From positions 1 to 40,952 of the forward strand of contig PWHJ01000011.1 in assembly GCA_003554865.1 (NCBI GenBank): 40,952 nt of DNA. The letters run 5' to 3'. Under the pieces are notes generated by a model that had not been told where the DNA came from, did no database searches, and was given only the letters and a program-made list of their open reading frames with translations. Both the position numbers and the translations under genes were made by a program. Positions 26,525-38,500 of the stretch are shown piece by piece. The DNA is from Bacteroidota bacterium. GTDB taxonomy: Bacteria; Bacteroidota; Bacteroidia; Bacteroidales; PUMT01. The first letter of the stretch is position 1, and every line of letters starts with the position of its first letter.

Positions 26525-29500
26525 ATGAACAATTCAAAAAAAAAACTATATATCGGTTTTATTCTCCGGATATATAAAAACACACTTCATATAACTTCCG
26601 GAAAAGCTCTGTTAAGGCTGCTACTGACCTTGCTTTTGCCACTCTTTTTTACGACAGTTACCCTTAAAGCCCAGGACGAGGGAACATATAAATTTTCCAA
26701 AAATAGTGTTATAGTTGAAACAAGTAAAGCAAACCAGGGAGAAGGCCAACCGGAGTTCATGGAAAGCCCGTCAGCGAACAATACCGGCGAAGAACCCGAG
26801 CCCGACCGGACTGATATAATTTGTGCCAATGAAGTTTACGTTGAGGCGACCGGTGTTTCACAGGCAGGTAAATGGAAACTTGTCGAAGGTTCGGGAGAAT
26901 TTAGTCCCGATGACAGGCGCGAAACAACAATATCAGGTATAAAAGATAGTTATAACCTATACAAATATGAAGCTTCCAATGCGACCTTCATTTACGAAGT
27001 CTATTACCAGGAGATTTTTGATTACACTTTAGACGGTCCCTCAACCTACTGTGAAGGAGAAACCGGTGTAACACTCACCCTTTCGGGATCCCAGGAAGGG
27101 GTTGACTACACTCTTTACATGGACGGAAATGATATTATTACTAAACAAGGAACGGGCGACCCTATTGAGTTTTACGAATTATACGAAGGAACCTACCATG
27201 TGGAAGGGGTAGCAACTTTTGATTCCGATTGCCCTGTAATGGTGACCGATGAAATTACAGTGAGCGAAGTCTCCAATCCCCAGATATTTGACCTGAGCAC
27301 TCCCGACAACCAGTATTGTGAAGGCTCCGGGGCCGAGCTTATACTCTCGGGTTCCCAGTCAGGGGGAAACTACATTTATCAGCTTACCTGCAGTGACTCA
27401 GGACCGGCCGGCTCTCCCAGAACCGGCACCGGGGATGAAATAGTATGGACAGACATACAGGAGGGAAGCTATTATGTGACGGCAATCAATACAGACGGGG
27501 GGTGCGAGAGCATCATGAACAACACGGTATATATCGAAGAGCTGGCTGCACCGGAACCCTTTAACCTCTCTCCCTCATCAGCAGCATACTGTGCTGATGA
27601 AGAAGGGGTGACGCTTACCCTTTCATCCTCGGAAGAAAACACTCAATACCAGCTTGAACGATACGGTGTTGAAGAAGGCCCGAACGTGGAGGGTGACGGA
27701 AGTCAGCTCACGTGGCCCGACAAGGGCAACGGGACCTACACCGTTACGGCAACCGGCGAAAACGGCTGCACCTCGGGTATGGGGAATTCTTCAACCATAA
27801 CCCGGATATCCCTGCCGCAGGTTTTTGAGCTGACATCCTCTGCCGATTACTATTGCGAAGGGGCCCCCGGTGTTACACTTACCCTTTCGGAATCGGAAAC
27901 GGGAGTTAGTTACAGGCTAATAAGAAACGGGAGTCCGGTTGGAAGCAAAGCGGGGACCGGCTCACCCATAACATGGTCGGTAACAGAGGGAGAATATCTC
28001 GTGGAGGCTGTAACTGACGACCCGGAAGCTTGCTCGCGTCTTATGACAGGTAACCCTGAAATTGAAATGATACCCTCTCCCCCGGCATCGGCCGGAGCGG
28101 ATGCTGAAATCTGCGAAGGGGAGACCACCGGGCTAAACGCAACCGGCGGGGTTTCATATGAATGGGAACCGGGGGAAGGACTCAGCGAAACAACAATAGC
28201 CAATCCGCAGGCATCACCCCTGGCAACTACAGAATATACCGTAACGGTAACCGATATATACGGATGTACGGCTTCAGATGAGGTCACTGTAACGGTCAAC
28301 AGCCTGCCGGATGCCGACGCGGGCACCGATAAAGAGATATGCCGGGGCGGTCAGGTGCAGCTCAATGCAACCGGGGGCAGCAGCTACCAGTGGTCTCCTT
28401 CATCTTCTCTGAACGATCCGGAAATTCACAACCCTGTTGCCACACCATCTTCTACAACGGAATATACCGTTGCCGTTACCAACGATGCCGGGTGCATGTC
28501 AACCGACAATGTTACTGTAACTGTAAATCCCCTGCCATCGGTAAATGCCGGCGCAAACGCCTCCTTGTGCGAGGGAGAAAGTGCGGAAATAACTGTATCG
28601 GGAACCGCCGACCAGTACAGCTGGAGTACAGGTGAAACTGGCGAAAGTATTACGGTTACCCCCACCTCAAAAACCAGCTACAGCGTTACGGGCACTTATA
28701 CTGAAACGGGCTGCCAGGCATCCGATCAGATGGAAGTGGAAGTAAACCCTTTGCCTGTGGAATTTGCAGTTACAGGCGGAGGGGAGTTCTGTGAAGGAAG
28801 CGGCGGAGTGGAAACGGGACTTAGCGGGTCCTCTGAAGATGTAAACTATGAGCTCTTCAGGGACGGCAGCTCAGTAATGTCAAAAAACGGCACCGGGGAA
28901 GCCATATCTTTCGGAATGCATAATGCTGCGGGCATTTACACGGTATATGCAACGAATATGAACACTCTTTGCTCAGCCGGCATGCCAGGGGAAGCTATAG
29001 TGGAGGAGATACGCCTGCCCGGTCCGGCACAGTCAATTACAGGCAATAAAACAACTTGCCCCGAAACAACCGTTACTTACAGCACAGCTGAAATAAACCG
29101 TGCCGATCATTACGAGTGGACCCTTCCCCCGGGTGCATCTTTAATGGAAGGAGGCGGAACAAATGAGATAACGGTTTTCTTCCCCTCCGGGGCACAATCA
29201 GGAACACTTAGTGTAAAAGGTGTTAACGAATGCGGCGAAGGAACGGCCGCCTCGTCAGAAATAACAGTGAGCCCGCTGCCGGGTCCTGCCGGAGAGATAA
29301 CCGGTGAATCGGAGTTGTGTGAGAATACAATGAATATCGTTTATAATATTGAGCCGGTGGAGAACGCCTCCTCTTACCTCTGGGAAGTGCCTGCCGGTGC
29401 GGAAATTTACAGCGGACAAGGCACGCCGGAGATAATCGTTGATTTTCCCAAAGGAAGCAGCCCGGGTTATATAACCGTAACCCCGCTCAACAGTTGCGGT

Positions 29501-32500
29501 ACAGGGGAATCGCACTCCCTTAGTGTGACTGTCACCCCTTTGCCCCACCTGCAACTGAATCCTGTTGATGAGGATATCGACTGTTCAGGAAGCACTGTAA
29601 CCCTTTCCGCCTACTCCAATGACGATGTAGAGTGGTGGTGGACCGCCCATGAGGGGGGACAGATTGCGGGCAGTCAGGATGAAAGCACCACCGGGGCCGA
29701 AAAAGCGGGAACTTACAGAGTAACGGCCACGGCCGAAGGATGTTCATCATCCGGGGAGCTGACAGTTGTAAAGGATGATGCTGCACCCGAAAATGTATCG
29801 ATAACACTTCCCGACCCGTCAATAATTACATGTTCAAATGATGAGCTGACACTTGAAGCCTCAACCACCAGCACTTTTCCGGTGAGTTATCAATGGACGG
29901 CAAGTGCCGGCGGTCATATCGTCTCGGGACAAAACACCTCCTCACCCGTTATAGGCAGCGGAGGAAACTACCAGGTAACGGTAAAAAACCTTGAGACCAG
30001 CTGCACAACGGTTAAATCAGTTACAATAGAGGAAGACACTGAAAATCCCCATATATCTGTAGTAACTCCGGCAGAAGAGAAAATTTCCTGTATAAACGAA
30101 AGTGTTCAGCTTTCAGGCTCATCTAACACTTCAGGGGTTATGTATGAGTGGACCGGCCCGGGTAACATCTCAGATCCGCATTCGCAGAATCCTGTTGTTG
30201 ACGCAGCAGGAACCTACACGTTGACGGTCACCGCCCCAAACGGATGCTACTCAACTGCAAATGTGCAGGTTCAGACCGACTATGAGGAACCCCATGTATG
30301 GGTTGATACCAACCCCGGAACCCTCAACTGCCAGGAAACAACGGTTAAACTAAACGGCTCTTCCTCGACCGAAGGAGCCACGTTGCTTTGGACCGGACCG
30401 GGAGTTGTTTCGGGTGAGACGGGTGAAACACCTACAGTTAACGAACCCGGCGATTATACCCTCACGGCAACACATCCTGTCAGCGGCTGCACGGCTGAGG
30501 CAACCGTAACAGTGATCGAGGATATACAGTCTCCTTCAGTTGACTTTCCCCTGGCCCCGTCAGATATAACCTGCAGCAATCCCACGGTCAACATAGAAAG
30601 TGAAACGTCGGCCGAAAATGCAGTATACCAGTGGTCAACAGCCGACGGGGAAATATCCTCGGGTGAAGAGCTTCCGACGGTTACCGTTGAGGCAGGGGGA
30701 ACATACACTCTAACTGTAACCGATGCCGACAATCACTGCTCTGCCTCAGAAAGCATTGAAGTGGGCGAAAATCTCACCGAACCCGGTGTAACAATCGAGC
30801 CTCCGGCTACTGTAACATGCAACGATCCCTCCATAGAGCTGTCAGGCTCATCACCAACTGAACCAGTTAATGTTCAATGGGAAACTGCTGACGGGCACAT
30901 ACAATCAGGCTCAACTACCTTCACTCCTGCTGTAACAAGCGGGGGCACTTACAATGTAGCGGTTACCGACCCCTCCAACGGCTGCGTTTCACAAGCATCT
31001 GTATCTGTGGAAGAAGACAAAAGCACACCTTACATCACCATAAACAGTAATCCTGATCCGCTTAACTGCAGGGACACCGAGGTCACGCTCAACGGATACG
31101 CGGCAGATGCATCACTGCTGTGGACAGGTCCGGATGAAGCTGTAATAAAAGATGAGACGACCTCAACACCTACGGTTGACACTCCCGGAACTTACACTCT
31201 GGAGGCTACAGGCGATAACGGCTGCACATCTGCAAAGGATGTGGAGGTGGAACAGGAGACAGATGTACCGGAAGATGTTGAAATACTTGAATTTGAACAA
31301 TTAAGCTGCGGCAACAGTGCCACATCGCTAAAGGCCGTCTCCTCCACAACAGGCACCACATATACCTGGGAAGCTTCAGGCGGGGGCAACATAGTTTCCG
31401 ATCCGGAAAACGATGAAATAACAGTTGATGCACCGGGCACCTATACTGTAAAAGCAGCCCACCCCGATACATGGTGTACCGAAAGTGTAAGCATAACGGT
31501 TGAATACCTTGATGATTCGCCGGTCATTACATTTCCTGCAGAAATGCCTTCCACAATAACCTGCTCCAACCCGGAGGTAACACTTCAGTCATCAGTAGAG
31601 CCCGAAGATGCTATATTACAGTGGGAAGGACCGGGTACTATCGAGGATGCAAACAGCACTTCACCCACGGTTTCGGTAGCCGGGGAATACACGCTTATTG
31701 CAACCCATCCGGAAACCGGGTGCATCACTTCCAAAACAACTGAGGTCAAAAGCGACCTCTCTGCGCCCGATGTAGAATTTAACGATCCGGGCACAGTAAC
31801 ATGCTCCACACCCGAGATTACAATTACCGCAACCTCATCAGCCTCGCAGGTTACCCCTTACTGGTCAACCAACGACGGCTCTGTAAAGGGAAGCACCGGA
31901 AATATGTCGGTTACCGTTACAAGCGAAGGCACATACACTCTGAGTCTGATTGATGAAGGAAACGGATGCGAAACGGTGGAAAGCATATTTGTCCATGAAG
32001 ACAAAGAAGCCCCGGAGGTATATGTTGACTCATCCCCGCCGGATATTACCTGCAGCAGCGGCACAGTGGAACTCTACGGCACAAGTCCGTCAACCGGCGC
32101 AACTTACCACTGGGAAGGGCCCGGAAACATTCAGGATGAAACCACCCAAACGCCCACAGTTGATCTTGCAGGTGATTACACGCTAACTGTAACCGGCGGC
32201 TCCAACGGATGCTCTGCAGAAGCCATTGTAACGGTAGGGGAAAACAAATCCGACCCACAAACCCCTCAGATCGTAACACCCGGACAACTCTCGTGCAACA
32301 CCGAATGGGTGGAGCTTACCGTATCCCCCTACATTGAAGGTGTTGATTACCTGTGGACAACCACGGGAGAGGGAACCATAATAAACGCAGACACAGATGC
32401 TGCTACGGTCAACGAACCGGGAGAATACACGGTAACGGTAACAGACAGGGAAAACGGCTGCACCAGTTACAGTAGTGTAAATGTTACAATGAACGACCAG

Positions 32501-35500
32501 GTAACTGATGTGGAAATAACAGACGGCCCGTTTGAGCTGACATGCGAGACGGAATCGCTTACACTTACCGGAAGCAGCAGCGAAGGAGTTGACCCCGAAT
32601 GGACAACCGAAGGAGGTCACATTCTGGAGGGTAAAAACTCGTTCGAGGCTCTTATTAATGCCCCCGGCGAATATACACTTACAGTTCACCACCCGGAAAG
32701 CGGTTGTCCGTCAGCGGCAACGGTAACTGTCAGCCAAACCGAAGATGTGCCGCTTATAGATATTGACACCCACCCCGATAAGCTAACCTGCGGCGTATCG
32801 GAGGTGACCCTCCACGGGAGTCCAGCAGACCCGTCACACGATTTTGAATGGTCAACAACAAACGGAAATATTGTTGCAGATGAGCAGACCCATTCACCTA
32901 TAGTTGATAAAGCGGGCACATATGTTATAACTGTTACCGATCCCGCCACAGGATGCCGGAACAGTGCATCGGTGACGGTGGAGGAAGACATGGAGCCCTC
33001 GGAGTTTTTCATCTCAACACCCGAAAAGATAAGTTGCGACAATCAGGAGGTTCAACTGAAGGCGACTTCCATGGTCAGCGATGTAAACTACTTGTGGACA
33101 ACCGACGGCGAGGGCACCATAAGGGAAGGCGACGAGAATGAAAAAGATCCGGTGGTACTTTCACCCGGAACATACAGCCTCACTGTGACCAGAAATTCCA
33201 ACCAATGCAGCTCAACCAAAGAGGTAGTGGTTGAAGAAGACACAGACCCCCCACATGTTTCGGTTGACAAATCGCCCGATCCTCTCACCTGCGACAGGCA
33301 GGAGGTGGTTCTTTCGGGAAGCTCTCTTACTGAAGATGCATTGTTCGAGTGGAGTTCCGAAGAGGGTTACCCGGTGTCGAACCCCACTTCCAGACATCCG
33401 AGAGTTAGCGAACCCGGAGTGTACCTTCTCACTGTAACCGATCCCGACAACGGCTGTGAATCGCATGCTGAGGTTACAGTTGTAAGAGATACCGAAGACC
33501 CCCATATATGGATAACCCCGGATCCGGAAATTCTTACATGCAACAATACCTCTGTAAGACTTGAAGGAAGCTCAAATACCGATAATGTAAGCTATTACTG
33601 GACGGGACCGGAAGGTATTGAAAACCCCGGCAACAGGATAATATATGTTGAAACACCCGGCAGATACTATCTCAGGGTCACTTCAAACGACACAGGATGC
33701 TCATCTGAATTACATGTTGACGTGGAAGAAGACCGGAAACAACCTGCGGCGCCTTCAGTGGAGGAAACTTACAGCTGCTACGGCGAAGATCCTGAAACAC
33801 TAACCGCCTCTGGCGACAATATCAGGTGGTACACCAACAGCAATCTGGAGGCTGAATACCTTGTTCATCAGGGAAACAACTACACGCCGACGGAGACAGA
33901 AACCGGGAGTTATTATTATTATGTAACAACTACCGGTTCAAACGGTTGTGAAAGTCCCTACACTCAGGCAGAATACACAGTTCGGGAATTGCCTTCCCCG
34001 CCGGCAGGCAGCGATGAGGAAATTTGTGAAGGAAGCGCCAATCCTCAACTTCATGCCCACGGCACCTCGGTCAGATGGTACAATAATCCCGGTGAAGAGG
34101 AGCTGGCTTCTGGAACATACTATACACCCGATGAATCGGTAAACGAACCGGGCAATTACACTTATTACATAACCCAAACCGACAGCTACGGTTGTGAAAG
34201 CGAACCGGATGAGGTCAATTTTACCATAAGGCCCGAACCCTCGGCACCGCTCATCACACCCGCCTCCCAGCAGATCTGCAGAAATGAGCCTGCTCAGGCA
34301 TTTGCTGCAGAGGGGGAAAATATAAAATGGTACGGCTCTCTTTCAGCCTCAACCCCCTTGTACTCGGGTAATGAGTATATTCCCGGGGAAACCAGGCCGG
34401 GCAGCTACAGCTACTACGCTTCACAGACCAGCATATACGGATGCGAAAGTGAAAAAAGCACCGCCGAATTAAATGTCAATGATGTTCCGCAAAAATATGA
34501 TGTTACAGGAGGAGGGGTATTCTGTGAAGAAAGCGGTGGAGTTGAAGTGAGACTTGAAAATTCAGACACGGGAGTTGAATATACCCTTTGGCTTGACAAA
34601 TCGACGGTCAAGGCCGGTGAAACAGGCACCGGGGAGTCTGTCAGCTTCGGACCTGTCAGCTCATCCGGGTCCTACACTGTTACAGCCACCGGCGAAGAGG
34701 GGTGCACCTCTGAAATGAACGGAGCGGTAACGGTTAAAATGAATGAACTTCCCGGCAAACCCGGATCAATATCGGGAGAAACTCAGGTTTGCCAGGGAAG
34801 TGAAGGGGTGGTTTATGAAATTCCGGAGGTTGAAGGGGCAACATCATATATATGGAGCATACCTGAAGGAGCGGTGATCTCATCTGGTGCCAACACCCGC
34901 ACAATATATGTTGATTACTCATCTTCGGCTCAAAGCGGAGCAATTAGCGTAAAAGCCGTTAATTCATGCGGAGAGGGACCGGTTTCAGACGACCTGCTGG
35001 CAGAGGTAAGCCTTTTGCCTTCCGATGCAGGCAACATTGAGGCAACTGCCTCCAACACCAATGTATGCAGAGGCGATACTGCGGTTTATGAAGTCGGTGA
35101 AATTGAAAATGCAACCTCCTACCAGTGGCAGTTGCCTTCAGGGGCAAGCATATTGCAGGGTGAGGGGTCCAGAACGGTAAAAGTAATTTTCGCTCCGGAT
35201 GCTGCAACCGGCGACCAGGCAGTAAGGGTCAGAGGCCTGAATGAATGCGGAGAGGGAGCATATTCACCTCCCTTCACGGTTACGGTAGATGCCCCCCCAT
35301 CAATAAATGCGGGTCCCGACCAGGACATCTGCGACGAGGAAACGGCACTTGGCGGAAGCCAGATTCCCGAAGGTGCGGCAGGACACTGGGAAACGATACA
35401 GGGGTATGCAATTTTCTCGGAAAACGATATCCATAACCCTGAACTTACCGATATTGCAATGGGGGAGAATATATTTGTATACACCATTAACGAAAATGCG

Positions 35501-38500
35501 TGTACTGTTACCGACAGTGTGAAAGTCAACAATAACAGGCTGCTGGTGGATGCCGGCAATGACCAGGTTATATGTTCACAAGAGATTACACTCTCAGGCA
35601 CCCCCCTGCCCGAAGGAACAACGGGTTTGTGGAGTACAGGCGAAGGCTCGGCATCTTTTGAGTCAGCAAACTCTCATGAGACAAAAGCTTTCAATTTCGG
35701 TGAAGGGGACAACAAACTTTACTGGAGTATCACAAAAAACGGTTGTGAATCAAAAGACTCCATCATTATAACAAACAACCGCCCGGCCTCTGCAAATGCC
35801 GGTCCGGACATAAGCACCTGCAACAGCGAAGCCCGGATGGAAGCAACAGCTCCCGAAAAAGGAGAGGGCGAATGGTCAATCATCAGCGGCGGCGGCACTT
35901 TCGATAACAAAAATGACCCCGAAACACGGATTTATGGTCTGGATAAAGGACAAAACAAGATGGCGTGGACTGTAAACAATTTCTCGTGCACACTTTCAGA
36001 TACCGTAATTGTTAACAATCTTGAAATGGATCTCAGCGCTGGAGATGACCAGACACTCTGCGAAACACGAACCGATCTTGAAGCGGATCCCCCGCCTTCC
36101 GGAGCTACCGGAGAATGGTCGGTACACAGGGGCTCGGCAATGTTCATGGATAAAAATGCTTACGACACGAGGGTGTCTGGGATCTCAAAGGGGGAAAACA
36201 TTATAGTCTGGTCTGTAACCACCGAGGGGTGCACCTTCAGGGACACATTGCTTCTTGTGAACAATATGCCAACAACAGCCATTGGAGGTCCGGATCAGGA
36301 AATAACTGTAAGTGAAACACAAATGGAAGCCAACGAGCCTCTGGTAGGAACGGGAAAGTGGTCTGTAGTTAGCGGCGGGGGAGATTTTGATGACGAAGAG
36401 CTAAGCACCGCCTATGTAACCGATATTATACCGGGAAGCAATGTTTTCAGGTGGACTATCACTCATGAAGGCTGTAAATCCACGAGTGATGTAACCATCG
36501 ACAACGGAAGCATTGAATCGGTGTATGCAGGTGAAGACCAGACTCTTTGCGATAACGAGACACAACTGGATGCCACGGAACCTCCCTTCGGGTTCGGTGC
36601 ATGGTCTGTTCAGCAGGGCTCGGCACAGTTTGAAGACAATCAGTCTCCCGATACCAGGGTGTACAATCTGGCCCCGGGAGAAAACATATTGAGATGGAGC
36701 GTTTCTGTGGGATCAACCGAATATTACGATACTTTAATAATAATAAACAATACCCCAACTGAATCCAATCCCGGAGCCGACCGGGCAATTTGCTCAGATT
36801 CATTCACGATGGCGGCAAACGAATCTCTCAGAGGTACGGGAAGATGGACACTGGAAGGAGGATCGGCTGAAATTGAAAACGAGCAACTCCACAATACTCC
36901 TGTTGAAAACCTTGAAAAAGGAAATAATATTTTCAGGTGGACCATCACTAATGAGAACTGCATATCTTCAGATGTAGTAGTAATCTCCAATGACATACCC
37001 ACCGAAGCGGATGCAGGACCCGACCAGGAAACCTGTTCGGGTAGTGCACAGCTTTACCCCAACACACCTACCATAGGTGAGGCCGAATGGAGTGTGGTAA
37101 GCGGCTCGGGATTGTTCGAGAATGATTCGGTTCACAGTCTGGCCAACGGGGAGAACCGGCTGCGTTATACCATTCGCAACAACCAGTGCACCTTGTCGGA
37201 TGAGACGGTAATAACAAACAACAAACCTACAGAGGCAGACGCCGGATTCAATGTAAGTGTATGCACAGACCACGTTGAATTGTCGGCCAACGAACCAAAC
37301 ACAAATATCGGAGAAACGGGGGAATGGACCGTTATAAACGGCTCGGGCACATTCGACGATCCCGCATCCCATAATACCATTGTAACAGACCTGGCTCCGG
37401 GTAAAAACGTTTTCAGGTGGACCGTATATAACGAAGGCTGTACAAGTTATGATGAAATAGAGGTGAGCTACGACTATATAGGGGCTGACGCGGGACGTGA
37501 TATTGTAACATGCGAATCGGAAGTGGTGCTCAATGCAAACAATCCGGGTAACGGCAAAGGGCAGTGGAGCGTGGTCGGAGGGTCCGGATCGGCAAGGTTT
37601 GAAGACCCCAACAGCGCGAACACAAGGGTAAGCGGACTGGAAAAAGGCAACAACATCCTGCGCTGGACAATTAGTAATAACAGTTGCGTATCATATGATG
37701 AGATAAATATAGCAAACAACAGTCCCAGCGACGCTTATGCAGGCTCAGACAGAGAAATATGCGAAGATGAGATAAATCTTTCCGCACAAAATCCTCTTAT
37801 AGGTACCGGTGAATGGTCGGTTATCAACGGATCGGGCAATTTTGAAAATGAAAACTCACCAAATTCCCACGTGCAGAATATCGACCCGGGAGCTAATACT
37901 TACAGGTGGACTGTAACAAATGAAGGCTGTACCAGCACGGATGAAGTTGTAATAAGCAACAACGACCCCGTTGACACATATGCCGGAGAAGACATGGTCC
38001 TTTGCCAGGATTCGGCCAGGTTAACCGCAAACCTGCCCCAGATGGGCGAAGGTGTATGGAGTATAGTAAAGGGTGCCGGCAGAATAGAGGACGTCTATTC
38101 AAATGAGACAAATATTAAAGATTTGGCACCGGATGAAAATATTTTGAGATGGACGGTAACCAAGGGGCAGTGTTCTGATCACAGTGAAGTCAAACTTGTT
38201 AACAACAAGCCGACACGGGCCTCGGCAGGCGCCGACAGGGTTATATGCGAAGACGATATAGTGCTGGACGGTAATGTGCCCCTGCAGGGAAGCGGGAAAT
38301 GGAACGTGATAAGCGGCTCGGGTGACTTTACAGATGAAGAGCTTCATAACACAGAAGTGGAGAATCTCTCAAGAGGTGAAAATATTTTGAGGTGGACTAT
38401 AACTAAAGAGAACTGCACCTCCAGCGACGATGTTATTGTGCGCAACGATATGCCAACCGTTCCCGATGCCGGCAGTGACATAAGTGTATGCGACAATACA

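Noticed and set aside
32183-32692. Minus-strand 169-codon frame and many similar frames within 26525-39742
   Set aside because: All are shadows of the giant adhesin, whose plus frame is open across the region with clear module structure.
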